DNA of 64,000 bases from positions 310,001 through 374,000 of the forward strand of contig JAWKUK010000006.1 of assembly GCA_041398605.1 (NCBI GenBank). The letters run 5' to 3'. Made by a program: the position numbers and the translations under genes. Source of the DNA: JAWKUK01 sp041398605. GTDB lineage: Bacteria > Planctomycetota > UBA1135 > GCA-002686595. A model generated the notes under the pieces. The model searched no databases. It was not told where the DNA came from and saw only the letters and a program-made list of their open reading frames with translations. Positions 15,835 to 24,513 of this stretch are shown here, piece by piece; the stretch's first letter is position 1, and each line of letters starts with the position of its first letter.

Positions 15835-18255
15835 TCAGAGCATCGCGACTGGGTCTACGTCCACCGAGACACGCAGCTTGCCGGAGCTGCCCGCGTAGTC
15901 CGCCAAGAGGTCGCGCGCAGCGATGAAGGCCGGGTGCGGGGCGCCATCGCGCGTGACCCGCTCCGTGCGCACGAGCACGTGCTGGCGGTGACGTCCGCGC
16001 ACCTGCGCGATCGGCGCGGGGGCCGGGCCCAAGACGCGCGCCCCCAGCGGCTCGATCTGGACCCGAACTTGCTCGGCGAGGCTCGCCGCGGCCGCGCAGA
16101 CCTTCTGCTCGTCCGGGTCCTCCAGCACGACGCGCAAGAGGCGACCAAAGGGCGGGAACCCCGTCGTGCGGCGTGACTCGAGCTCGCCCTTGGCAAACGC
16201 CTCGTACGCGTGCCGCGCGGCGTACACGATGGACGGGTCCTCGGGCAGCGTCGTCTGGATGACGATGCGGCCTTCGAGCGCGCCGCGCCCCGCCCGGCCT
16301 GCGACCTGCGAGACGAGCTGAAACGTGCGCTCGGCCGCGCGGAAGTCCGGCTGGTGCAGCGACTGATCCGCCGCGACGATGCCGACGACCGTCACGCGCG
16401 GGAAGTCGAGCCCTTTCGCGATCATCTGCGTGCCGACGAGCAGGTCGAGCTCGCCGCGGCCGAACGCGTCGAGCATCGCCTCGTAGTCCTCGCGCCGCAG
16501 CATTGTATCGGAGTCCATCCGCCCGATGCGCGCGTGCGGGACGACCGCGGCGAGGACCTCCTCGACGCGCTGGCTGCCCGCGCCCAAGAAGCGCAGCGCC
16601 GGCGCGGTGCACGCGGCGCACGTCTTCGGCGGGTCGCTCTCCTTGCAGCACGAGTGGCACACCATGCGCTTCAAGCGCTTGTGCCACGTCAGCGAGACGT
16701 CACAGTCCTCGCACGTGACCACCTCGCCGCATTGCCCGCACCACAGGACCGGCGCAAAGCCGCGCCGGTTGATGAACAGGATCGCCTGCTCGTTCGCGTT
16801 CACTGCGTCGATCAAGAGCGAGCTCAGCCGCCGCGAGATGAGGTGCGGCCGGCCGCCTTCCCCGCGCTCGCGCCGGGTGTCGACGACCTCGACCGTCGGC
16901 ATGCGCGCGCCGCCCGGGCGCGCGCCGAGGCGCAGGAGCTCCAGCTCGCCGCGCTCGGCGGCCGCCCAGCTCTCGAGCGCAGGCGTCGCAGAACCCAAGA
17001 TGCAGACTGCGTTCGCCGCGCGCGCGCGCTCGAGCGCGACGTCGCGCGCGTGGTAGCGCGGCGTGCTGCCCTGCTTGAAGCTCGGCTCGTGCTCTTCGTC
17101 GACGACTACGACGCCGAGGTCCTCGACGGGCGCAAAGATCGCCGAGCGCGCGCCGACGACGACTCGCGCCTCCTTGCGCTTCACACGCAGCCACATGTCG
17201 TGCCGCTGCGCGTCCGTCATCTGGCTGTGCAGGACCGCGACGTCGCCGAAGCGCGAGCGGAACCAGCCGACCGTTTGCGGCGTCAACGAGATCTCAGGGA
17301 CGAGCACGATCGCGCCACGGCCGCGCGCGAGCGCCTCTTCGATGACCCGCAGATAGACCTCGGTCTTGCCCGAGCCAGTGACGCCGAAGAGCAGGGTCGG
17401 CGCGAACCGGCGCGCGTCGAGGTGACCGACCATGCGCGCGAGCGCGTGGGCTTGGTCGCCCGTCAGCGCCTCCGGTCGCACGCGCGTCGTGCCGCTGCCG
17501 GACAGCAGCGCGTCCGTCTCCGCGCGCAGGTGCAGGACGCGCGCGAAGCCGCGCTTGACCAGCGTTGTCAGCGGCGACTGCGAGAGATTGAGCCGCCGCA
17601 AGAGGTCCACGCGCGGCAGCGGCCCGCTGGCCTCCATGAGCGTGCGCAAGAGCCGGTGCTGCTCCGGGCGCGGCTCGACCTCGGCCAGGGCCTCGGCGCC
17701 CGTGCCCGGCACGAGCTCGACAAACGCGACGGTGCGCCGCGCGCCTTCGCGCTTGAGCGCGGCAGGCAACGCTGCGGAGAGCGCCTCGCCCCACGCGCAG
17801 GCGTACTCGCGCGCGATCCAAGCGGTCAGCGACAGGAGCGACTCGTCGACGATCGGCTCGGGGTCGAGGACCTCCAGGACCGCCTTGAGCTTGTTCGGCG
17901 GCACATCGCACTCGGTCGCCGTGCGCACGACGACCGCGACCTCGCGCTTGCCCGCGAACGGGATCGCGACCCGTACGCCTGGCGCGATCCGCTCGGCGTG
18001 GCGGGCCTCGACCGCGTACGTGTACTCGCGCCGCATCGGTCGATTGATCGCGACATCGACGTAGAGCGCAGGCTCGACGACTGCGCGAGGCGCCGCGGGC
18101 GCTGTAAGGCGCGGCGACCGCCTCGGGGGCGCGATCGAAGGCCCTGCGGGCGGCGGCGCGGGTGCCGCGGGCGGCGCGACGGGCTCGAACGTCTCCGGCC
18201 CGAACAGGCCGGGCCCCTGCGCAGCATCGCCGCGGTCACGTGATCGTCGCGCCAT
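15835..18255 (-). CDS. priA: Primosomal protein N' (PriA), replication restart helicase
   Basis: 806 residues. PriA is a superfamily 2 DNA helicase that reloads the replisome at stalled forks. Seen here: a proline/alanine-rich N-terminal extension (about residues 20-60), the DNA-binding region with DVAINRPMRREYTY, Walker A GVTGSGKTEVYLR near residue 290, the DEEH box in VVVDEEHEPSFKQ near 385, and the zinc-binding cysteines between about 503 and 548 (CGQCGEVVTCEDC, CHSCC, CAAC). The C-terminal motif QVAGRAGRG is present. Slightly longer than the ~730 residues of E. coli PriA because of the N-terminal extension. It starts 13 bases after the phosphatase gene and closes the rimO-pgsA-pgpA run. 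Confidence 0.95.
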   Translation of the reverse strand: MARRSRDRGDAAQGPGLFGPETFEPVAPPAAPAPPPAGPSIAPPRRSPRLTAPAAPRAVVEPALYVDVAINRPMRREYTYAVEARHAERIAPGVRVAIPFAGKREVAVVVRTATECDVPPNKLKAVLEVLDPEPIVDESLLSLTAWIAREYACAWGEALSAALPAALKREGARRTVAFVELVPGTGAEALAEVEPRPEQHRLLRTLMEASGPLPRVDLLRRLNLSQSPLTTLVKRGFARVLHLRAETDALLSGSGTTRVRPEALTGDQAHALARMVGHLDARRFAPTLLFGVTGSGKTEVYLRVIEEALARGRGAIVLVPEISLTPQTVGWFRSRFGDVAVLHSQMTDAQRHDMWLRVKRKEARVVVGARSAIFAPVEDLGVVVVDEEHEPSFKQGSTPRYHARDVALERARAANAVCILGSATPALESWAAAERGELELLRLGARPGGARMPTVEVVDTRRERGEGGRPHLISRRLSSLLIDAVNANEQAILFINRRGFAPVLWCGQCGEVVTCEDCDVSLTWHKRLKRMVCHSCCKESDPPKTCAACTAPALRFLGAGSQRVEEVLAAVVPHARIGRMDSDTMLRREDYEAMLDAFGRGELDLLVGTQMIAKGLDFPRVTVVGIVAADQSLHQPDFRAAERTFQLVSQVAGRAGRGALEGRIVIQTTLPEDPSIVYAARHAYEAFAKGELESRRTTGFPPFGRLLRVVLEDPDEQKVCAAAASLAEQVRVQIEPLGARVLGPAPAPIAQVRGRHRQHVLVRTERVTRDGAPHPAFIAARDLLADYAGSSGKLRVSVDVDPVAML

Positions 18256-18268
18256 AGGGAATTGGCGC

Positions 18269-19657
18269 TCACGCGTCGCGCGCGAGGACGATCAAGGAGA
18301 CGTCGGACGGGAAAGGCTCGCCATCGGCGTGAGTCTCGAGCGCGGCGCAGATGCCGTCCAATGCGACCTGTGCAACGTCGCGCGAGTTGCGGGCAACGAG
18401 GCGCAAATAGCGCTCGTCGCCGACCTCTTCGCCGCTCGGAGCCTGCACGAGCACCACGCCGGTGCCGGCGAGCACGACGCTGTCGCCGGGCGCGAGCGAA
18501 ATGCGCTTCACCGCCAGCCCGCGCTCGAAGATCGGCCCCTTGTCGAAGCCGAGCGCGATGCCCTCAGGGTGCACCTTGCCGAGCTTCCCACGGCTGGAGA
18601 CAAGCAGCGGCAGCTTGTGCCCGGCGGACGCGACCTCGAGCTCGCCCGTGCGCGGGTCGAGCACGACGACGAGCGCCGTCACCGCCATGCCACGCCGTAC
18701 GTCGCGGGCGATCTCGCGGTTGGCGCGCACGAGCGCGCTCGCGAGGTCCCCGCCTTGGCTCAGCACGATGCGCAGGTAGGCGCGCGCGGTGCCGCCGATG
18801 AGGGCCGCCGGCACGCCCGCGCCCGAGACGTCCGCGACGAGCGCGACGAGGCGCCCGTCGGCGGCCTCGATGAAGTCGTAGAAGTCGCCGCCGGGTTCGG
18901 CAGCGCCCATGTAACGCGCCGCGACGGCGTAACCGGGGACGTTCGGCGTGCGCTGCGGCAGCAGCGCCTCTTGCACTTCGAGCGCGACCGCGCGCTCGCG
19001 CTCCCGCACGCCGAGCTCAATCTCGGCCTCCTGAGCCTCCGCCAGCGACGCCGCCATGCGATCGATCGCCGACGCGAGCGACGAGACCTCGCCGCCGCCC
19101 TGCGCGCGGGTCCGGTGCCGCAGGTTCCCTCGGGCGATCGTGCGGACGTCGTCAGCCAAGACCTCGATCGGCCGCGCGACGCGCTGCGCGATGACGTACG
19201 CCACGACGACGCCGACGAGCAGCACCACGGCAGAGACCACGATGAAGAGCTGATAGAGGGTGCGCGCAGGCCCCTCCTCGCCGCCTTGCGGCGCGGGCGC
19301 GACCATGACCGCCTGCGAGCGGCCCTCGCCCTGCGCGAGCCACACGAAGCCTGGCTCGCCGGCGCGCGGCCCGTGGGTGAACTTGATCGGCAGCCGCACG
19401 AGGTCGGCGCCGACCGACGCGCCGGTGTTGCTGGCCTGCTCGAAGCGCACGGACGGGCCGCCCTCGCCCGCCGCGAGCCCCGACGTCAGACGCGCCGCTT
19501 CGTCACGCGCGTCGCTCACCGAGCGCGTGACGAGCGTCTGCGTGGTGCTGAACAGGAAGTACAGCGCGACGCCCATGACCACCGCGAGCGCGAGGCCCAT
19601 GCCCAGCGCGAACTGGTTCGCGAGCGACATTCCGCCCGAGCGCGCGCCGCGGCTCAT
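18269..19657 (-). CDS. Membrane-bound HAMP-SpoIIE/PP2C serine phosphatase (RsbU-like)
   Basis: 462 residues from the ATG at 19657, which overlaps the pgpA stop as ATGA, implying translational coupling. Order of parts: a first membrane segment (FALGMGLALAVVMGVALYFL), a ~90-residue extracytoplasmic sensor, a second segment (LYQLFIVVSAVVLLVGVVVA), a HAMP linker (ARPIEVLADDVRTIARGNLR), a short coiled coil, then a PP2C-SpoIIE domain from about residue 225 with metal-site Asp residues in EPGGDFYDF and ALVADVSGAGVPAA. Such enzymes dephosphorylate anti-sigma antagonists in partner-switching systems; no such partner is encoded nearby. Its place in a phospholipid/replication operon gives no clear hint of its signal. 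Confidence 0.88.
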   Translation of the reverse strand: MSRGARSGGMSLANQFALGMGLALAVVMGVALYFLFSTTQTLVTRSVSDARDEAARLTSGLAAGEGGPSVRFEQASNTGASVGADLVRLPIKFTHGPRAGEPGFVWLAQGEGRSQAVMVAPAPQGGEEGPARTLYQLFIVVSAVVLLVGVVVAYVIAQRVARPIEVLADDVRTIARGNLRHRTRAQGGGEVSSLASAIDRMAASLAEAQEAEIELGVRERERAVALEVQEALLPQRTPNVPGYAVAARYMGAAEPGGDFYDFIEAADGRLVALVADVSGAGVPAALIGGTARAYLRIVLSQGGDLASALVRANREIARDVRRGMAVTALVVVLDPRTGELEVASAGHKLPLLVSSRGKLGKVHPEGIALGFDKGPIFERGLAVKRISLAPGDSVVLAGTGVVLVQAPSGEEVGDERYLRLVARNSRDVAQVALDGICAALETHADGEPFPSDVSLIVLARDA

Positions 19658-20154
19658 GCCCCGCCCCCTGCGGCCCATTGCACGGACCACTGCGCAGGCT
19701 CCAACGTGAACGTGCGCAAGAGCGCCATCACTGCGAGCCCGTAGACGCCCGCCATGACGTCGTCCATGAGGATGCCGTCACCGCCGGGCAGGCGCTCAAA
19801 CCTGCGCACAGGCCACGGCTTCAGGATGTCGAAGAAGCGGAACAGGCAGAAGGCCACGAAGAGCGCGAGCGGCGTCGGTCCGCCGAGCCAGGCGACGGTG
19901 ATGAGGTAGCCGATCACTTCGTCGATGACGTACCAACCCGGGTCCTTGCCCCCGCGCTGCTCTGCCCACGGCGCGACGGCGCGGCCGACGGCGTAGAGCA
20001 GCGCGGCGACGAGCAGCGTCCAGAGCAGGAACTGCGAGGTCCCTGCGAGCGCCCACGCGATCGCGACGCCGCCGAGCGTGCCAAAGGTGCCAGGCGCGTA
20101 GGGCGAGAGCCCCAAGAACCCAAACGTCGCGATCCCGAGCCGCAGCGCGTTCAT
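19654..20154 (-). CDS. pgpA: Phosphatidylglycerophosphatase A (PgpA)
   Basis: 166 residues. The enzyme removes phosphate from phosphatidylglycerol phosphate in the inner membrane, the step after PgsA, whose gene is immediately upstream with an ATGA overlap at 20151-20154. Diagnostic motifs are present: LSPYAPGTFGTLGG near the N-terminus, KDPGWYVIDEVIGY, FRFFDILKPWPVR, and the acidic GGDGILMDDVMAGVYG. Several hydrophobic segments fit a membrane enzyme, and the length is usual for the family. An upstream extension to 20301 would lie inside pgsA and is rejected. Confidence 0.93.
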   Translation of the reverse strand: MNALRLGIATFGFLGLSPYAPGTFGTLGGVAIAWALAGTSQFLLWTLLVAALLYAVGRAVAPWAEQRGGKDPGWYVIDEVIGYLITVAWLGGPTPLALFVAFCLFRFFDILKPWPVRRFERLPGGDGILMDDVMAGVYGLAVMALLRTFTLEPAQWSVQWAAGGGA

Positions 20155-20813
20155 GTGTGCGCGTCCTTCTCCGCGTCTCGCGAGAGGATGTCGCGCGTCT
20201 TGAGGACGTACGTCACGCCGGAGCCGATCGTGGCGAACAACGTCAGCCAGACGAGTCCAGTCACGACGTAGGTCCAGAAGCGGAACCACCACGGGCCCCA
20301 CGGCCAGGCCTCGAGCCAGATGAGCCCGCCGACGGCGATGCTCTGCACGATCATCTTCAGCTTGCCGAAGCCATCAGCCGGGAACTCATGCCCGAGGCTC
20401 TCGACGTAGCCGCGGATGCCCGTTACGAGGAACTCGCGCGCGACGATGGCGACGACGATCGTCGCGGGGAGGTACTTCTCGGACCATGGCATGTCCGCGA
20501 GGTACACCATCGACCCGAGGATCAGCACCTTGTCCGTGAACGGGTCCGCGATGCGCCCGAAGGCGGTGATCAGCTTGTCGCGCCGCGCGAGGTAGCCGTC
20601 GAGGAAGTCCGTCGCGGCGACGACGACAAAGAGCCAGAACGCGATCAGAAAGGGCGCGCGGTGCTGTGCGATCGCCTCACGCGGAATGTCGCCCCAGACG
20701 GCGAAGATGGTAAAGAGCACGAGCGCGCCAACGAACCGGATCGCGGTGATCCGGTTTGGCCAGTGGGCGAAGACACCTCCGCCCGCGTGCTCTCCGCCTG
20801 CCGAACGGCTCAC
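20151..20813 (-). CDS. pgsA: CDP-diacylglycerol-glycerol-3-phosphate 3-phosphatidyltransferase (PgsA)
   Basis: 220 residues starting with GTG at 20813, overlapping the rimO stop as GTGA. The enzyme makes phosphatidylglycerol phosphate from CDP-diacylglycerol and glycerol 3-phosphate. The CDP-alcohol phosphotransferase signature is complete: DGYLARRDKLITAFGRIADP followed by FTDK gives D-G-x2-A-R-x8-G-x3-D-x3-D. NRITAIRF and the REFLVTGIRGY motif also match PgsA, and four to six membrane segments are apparent. Coupling with pgpA places two consecutive steps of anionic phospholipid synthesis together. Confidence 0.93.
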   Translation of the reverse strand: MSRSAGGEHAGGGVFAHWPNRITAIRFVGALVLFTIFAVWGDIPREAIAQHRAPFLIAFWLFVVVAATDFLDGYLARRDKLITAFGRIADPFTDKVLILGSMVYLADMPWSEKYLPATIVVAIVAREFLVTGIRGYVESLGHEFPADGFGKLKMIVQSIAVGGLIWLEAWPWGPWWFRFWTYVVTGLVWLTLFATIGSGVTYVLKTRDILSRDAEKDAHT

Positions 20814-22324
20814 CGACCGCGCCCTCCACGTCCACCGCGTGCGCCACGTGCGCCACGGGCCCCGCGGCGTGCGCCGCCGCGGCGCGGGCCGCCGGAGTTC
20901 CTCGAGCCGCCCGCCTTGCCCGCGCCGCGCGGCCGCTGACCGCCGCCCTTGGCGTGCCCTGGGCCCTTGCGCGCGGGCTCCGGCGTGACCTGGCGCGCGA
21001 CCAGGTTGTGGTCGTCATCGATCCCGACGACCTCCACGTGGATACGCGCGCCGACAGGCGCGTTGGCGCCCTCGACCCACGTGACGAGGTCGACCTCGGG
21101 CGCGTCGTACGCAGAGCGCGCGACCTGCATGCCGTCGGCGTCCGGCGGCTCGTCGACGAGCACCTCGACGATGCGCCCGGCCTGCTCCTCTTGCACGACC
21201 TGCAGGTTCTCGTCGCGCGCCGCGAGCACCGCGTCGCGCCGCGCGGCCGCCACGTCCGCGGGCACGCGATCAGGCAGATCGAAGCCGTACGTGCCCTCTT
21301 CGGGCGAATACGTGAACGCGCCGAGCCGTGAAAGGCGGTAGTCCTTGACGAGCTGCACGAGCTCGTCCGCGTCCTCGTCGCGCTCACCTGGGAAGCCCAA
21401 GAGCACCGTCGTGCGCAGCATGATCCCCGGCACCTCGTCGTAGAGGCGATCGAGCGTCTTGCGCACCTGCTCGCCGCTGCCGGCGCGGCGCATCGCGCGC
21501 AGCACCGGCGTCGCCGCGTGTTGGATCGGGATGTCGAGGTACGGCACGACACGCGGGTGCTCGCGGAGCAGCGTCGTGAGCTCCCACGGGAACCGGTTCG
21601 GGTACGCGTACATGACCCGCACGCGGTGATCGCCGTCGAGCTCGGCGAGCGCCTCGACGAGCTGCGGCAGCTCCATGTCGAAGTCGCGGCCCCAGGCGGT
21701 CGAGTCCTCGGCGACGAGGACGAGCTCCTTGACGCCTGCCGCGATCAGCTCCTCGGCCTCGCTGCACACGTCGCCCGGCCGCTTCGAGCGGTGCGGGCCG
21801 CGGATCGCCGGGATCGCGCAGAAGGAGCAGGTGTGATCGCACCCGTGGCTGATGCGCAGGTACGCGTAGCTGCCGGGCGTCGAGAGCAGGCGCGCCTCGT
21901 CGCGGTCCGGCGCGCGCAGCCCGGGGCTCGAGAGGTAGTCGCGGTGGTCGGCGCCGTCCACGAGGCGGCGCACGGTCTTGGCGAGCTCGCGGTAGTCCGA
22001 GATCTCAGCGAAGACGTCGACGTCGGGGTGGCGCTCGCGCAGCTCGGTGCCGAAGCGCTGCACGAGGCAGCCCGCGACGACGACGCGCGCGACCTCACCG
22101 GCGCGCTTCTTGGCCAGGTAGGCCTCGATCGTGGCGTGGCTCTCATCGCGCGCCGGCCCGATGAACGAGCAGGTGTTCACGACGACGGTGTGCGCGTCCG
22201 CGGGGTCGCCAGTGATGACGAGCCCTTCCTCCGCGAGCCTCCCGAGGATCAGCTCGGAGTCGATGAGGTTGCGAGCACAGCCCAGGTGGACCAGGGAGAC
22301 GAGGTCGGTCGGTCGAACGGTCAC
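20810..22324 (-). CDS. rimO: Ribosomal protein S12 methylthiotransferase RimO with RG-rich tail
   Basis: About 504 residues. RimO is a radical-SAM enzyme that adds a methylthio group to an aspartate of ribosomal protein S12. Seen: N-terminal UPF0004 domain with LGCARNLIDSE, NTCSFIGPA and VVAGCLVQR supplying three cluster Cys, the radical-SAM CDHTCSFCAIPAIRG motif, and the DIPIQHAATPVL segment. A TRAM domain follows (about residues 370-435). The last ~60 residues are a low-complexity basic tail rich in Gly, Arg, Lys and Ala, which normal RimO (about 440 residues) lacks. The GTG at 22324 gives the usual short N-terminus; a TTG at 22372 would add 16 basic residues. Neither has a strong ribosome site. 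Confidence 0.92.
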   Translation of the reverse strand: MTVRPTDLVSLVHLGCARNLIDSELILGRLAEEGLVITGDPADAHTVVVNTCSFIGPARDESHATIEAYLAKKRAGEVARVVVAGCLVQRFGTELRERHPDVDVFAEISDYRELAKTVRRLVDGADHRDYLSSPGLRAPDRDEARLLSTPGSYAYLRISHGCDHTCSFCAIPAIRGPHRSKRPGDVCSEAEELIAAGVKELVLVAEDSTAWGRDFDMELPQLVEALAELDGDHRVRVMYAYPNRFPWELTTLLREHPRVVPYLDIPIQHAATPVLRAMRRAGSGEQVRKTLDRLYDEVPGIMLRTTVLLGFPGERDEDADELVQLVKDYRLSRLGAFTYSPEEGTYGFDLPDRVPADVAAARRDAVLAARDENLQVVQEEQAGRIVEVLVDEPPDADGMQVARSAYDAPEVDLVTWVEGANAPVGARIHVEVVGIDDDHNLVARQVTPEPARKGPGHAKGGGQRPRGAGKAGGSRNSGGPRRGGARRGARGARGARGGRGGRGR

Positions 22325-22399
22325 GGGGGCTCGGCCCTGGACGCGGCGCGGCTTGAAGCCACGCGCGGACAACGGGCCGTGATGGGATGGAATGCAGCC

Positions 22400-24433
22400 T
22401 CAGGAGCCGGCGCAGCGCGCCGCCCATTCCTCGGCGGTCAAGAGGATATCACGCTTCTGACCCCCCTTGTACGGCCCGATGAGGCCCGCCTCCTGGAGCT
22501 CGTCCAAGACGACACACGCGTCCTCGAAGCCGAGGCCCAGCTGGCGCTGGAGGAGCGACACGGCGACGCGCCCTTCGTCCACGAAGAGCCGGCCCGCGCG
22601 GTGCAGGGTGGCGTTCCGGGGGGGCGGGGTGGGCACCAGGGTCACCTGGGCGACCGCAGGCTCGTCGCGGTCGGCGTGGTCCTCACCGCCGTCCTGCGCC
22701 CCGGGCGCCGGGGGCGCCGCGCGGTCGAGGACGGCAGCGGCGGGCGCGACGTCCGCCGGCGCCTCGTCGACCTCGAGGTACTCGAGGCCGTCGTCAGGGA
22801 ACGCGGACGAGTCGTCCGAGGCGACCTCGACGTGGGCGGGCGCGACCGCGTGGACGGGCTCGGGATCAGGCTCGGGGTCCTCGACCGCTTCGTACTCGTC
22901 CTCGAGGTCCTCTTCGCCTTCCTCCTCATCGTCCAGCTCGTCTTCGTCCTCTTCTTCGTCCTCTTCGTCTTCTTCGTCTTCTTCTGCTTCGTCGTCGTCT
23001 TCCTCAGCGTCCTCGTCCGCTTCGTCCTCGTCCTCGTCCTCGTCGTCTTCCTCTTCCTCGTCGTCTTCGTCTTCGTCTTCGTCTTCGTCGATCCAGCCGT
23101 CGTCCTCGTCGTCATCGACGGAGGCGTCGATCGACGGGACCGACAGAGCGAGCGAAGCCACCGGCTCGACGCCCGCGAGCGCCTCTTCCACCGACGGGAG
23201 CGCAGCCTCGGGCGCGTCTTCGAACTCGTCCCCCTGCTCCCAGGACGGACGGGGCCGCGGCCCGGCGCCGTCGAAGGGGCGCGCGTCGCCCCCGCCCCCG
23301 TAGTCCCCGAAGTTCGGCTGCGCGACCTCGCGGCTGCGAGGGCTGCCGAGGGGCTTCACGCCCGGCGGATACGGGCTCGGCGGGGTCACGCTCGCGCCCT
23401 CGCGGCGCACCGCGTCCGCCAACGCCTGCGCGTCGCGCTCGTCGAGCCCGGCTGCGCCGAGGCCAAACGGGTCCTCGGCCTCGAGGTCCCCGGCGACGGG
23501 TAGCGGCGCGCGCGGCTCCGGCGTCCAGCTAAAGGGCACCTCGGCCTTCGCTGCCGGCGCGCCCTTGCTCGGCTTCGGCGGCGCGACTCTGGGCTCGCGC
23601 ACCGGCTGCGGGGCGTCCGTGAGCGGCCGCGCGCCCTGCGGGACCTCGCCCTTCAACCGCACGTCCTCGGGATACGGCGACGGCGGAACCGGCACGGTCT
23701 GCGTGGGGCCGCGGCCCGCGCGCAGCCAGACCTCTTCCATGTACCGCAGCGTCTTCTCGTCGGGCGCGAGCGCGTTCGCCTCGGCCGCCGAGACGCCGTC
23801 CGTGTCATTGCGCGTCAGCGCATCAGCGATGCGCGCGGGCTCGCCGGCCTTGCGCGCCGACTTAGCCTTCCGCTTCGCCGCCTGCTTGGCCTCGCGCCGC
23901 CGAAACTGCGGCAGCGACACCCGCGGCAGCGAGAAGGAGGGCAGGCTGAAGCGCGGCAACGCTGGGAGCGCCACACGGCCCTGCAGCCACCCGAGCCAGA
24001 CCGCGAGCCCGAGGACGAGCAGGCCGAGCAGCGCGCCGGCCCAAGCGCCGACGGCGTTCGCCAGCCAGCCGCCGGTCGCCGCGCCGAGGGACCCGCCCGC
24101 GCCGGCCCCGAACGCCGCGAACAGCGCGGACAGGCCGAGCGAGCCGACGAGCACCCCGACGATGCTCCGCAGGCGATCGCGCTCCAGCACGCGCACGAAG
24201 ATCGCTGCGCCCACGAACGCGACGCCCGCGCTGGCGAGGAAGCTCGGCCACTTGCCCCACGCAGACATCATGCCGGTCGCGAGCTTGGCGATGCCCCCCA
24301 CGTTGGGCGTGCTCGGATCGAGGCCCTTCTTCAGGGCCATCGCGATCGCAAAGGCAGGGATCGCACCCAGGAAGATGACGAGCCCACCGACGACCTCGGG
24401 GGTCAGTCGAGTCTCCGTTTCACGTTCGGTCAT
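22400..24433 (-). CDS. FtsK-like membrane protein without motor: four TM segments, acidic linker, FtsK-gamma winged helix
   Basis: 677 residues; no exact family recognised. Four hydrophobic segments fill residues about 14-155 (VVGGLVIFLGAIPAFAIAMA; FLASAGVAFVGAAIFVRVL; IVGVLVGSLGLSALFAAF; AGALLGLLVLGLAVWLGWL). A long proline/alanine linker follows, then a D/E tract at about residues 438-525. The last ~65 residues (from about 610) align with the gamma domain of the adjacent FtsK: VSLLQRQLGLGF and GLIGPYKGGQKRDILLT against ASLLQRALGIGY and GIIGPHIGSKSREILMT. There is no Walker A or B, so it cannot be a translocase. It lies 80 bases downstream of ftsK on the same strand. It could bind KOPS-like DNA or modulate FtsK; that is inference. 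Confidence 0.75.
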   Translation of the reverse strand: MTERETETRLTPEVVGGLVIFLGAIPAFAIAMALKKGLDPSTPNVGGIAKLATGMMSAWGKWPSFLASAGVAFVGAAIFVRVLERDRLRSIVGVLVGSLGLSALFAAFGAGAGGSLGAATGGWLANAVGAWAGALLGLLVLGLAVWLGWLQGRVALPALPRFSLPSFSLPRVSLPQFRRREAKQAAKRKAKSARKAGEPARIADALTRNDTDGVSAAEANALAPDEKTLRYMEEVWLRAGRGPTQTVPVPPSPYPEDVRLKGEVPQGARPLTDAPQPVREPRVAPPKPSKGAPAAKAEVPFSWTPEPRAPLPVAGDLEAEDPFGLGAAGLDERDAQALADAVRREGASVTPPSPYPPGVKPLGSPRSREVAQPNFGDYGGGGDARPFDGAGPRPRPSWEQGDEFEDAPEAALPSVEEALAGVEPVASLALSVPSIDASVDDDEDDGWIDEDEDEDEDDEEEEDDEDEDEDEADEDAEEDDDEAEEDEEDEEDEEEDEDELDDEEEGEEDLEDEYEAVEDPEPDPEPVHAVAPAHVEVASDDSSAFPDDGLEYLEVDEAPADVAPAAAVLDRAAPPAPGAQDGGEDHADRDEPAVAQVTLVPTPPPRNATLHRAGRLFVDEGRVAVSLLQRQLGLGFEDACVVLDELQEAGLIGPYKGGQKRDILLTAEEWAARCAGS

Positions 24434-24513
24434 CGCGGTTCCTCGGGTCTCGTGCTCGGTCGAGCTTTGGCGTGTCTAGGCAATGGTCGCGCAGCGTCAC
24501 CCACCGCGCACGG

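Noticed and set aside
16210..18243. A 677-codon plus-strand frame opposite priA
   Set aside because: Arg/Ala/Asp-rich composition with no motif; priA on the other strand has complete helicase and zinc motifs.
21518..23503. A plus-strand frame with a Phe/Val-rich stretch that could pass for membrane segments
   Set aside because: The stretch is the antisense of the acidic D/E tract of the FtsK-like protein; codon pattern supports the minus strand.
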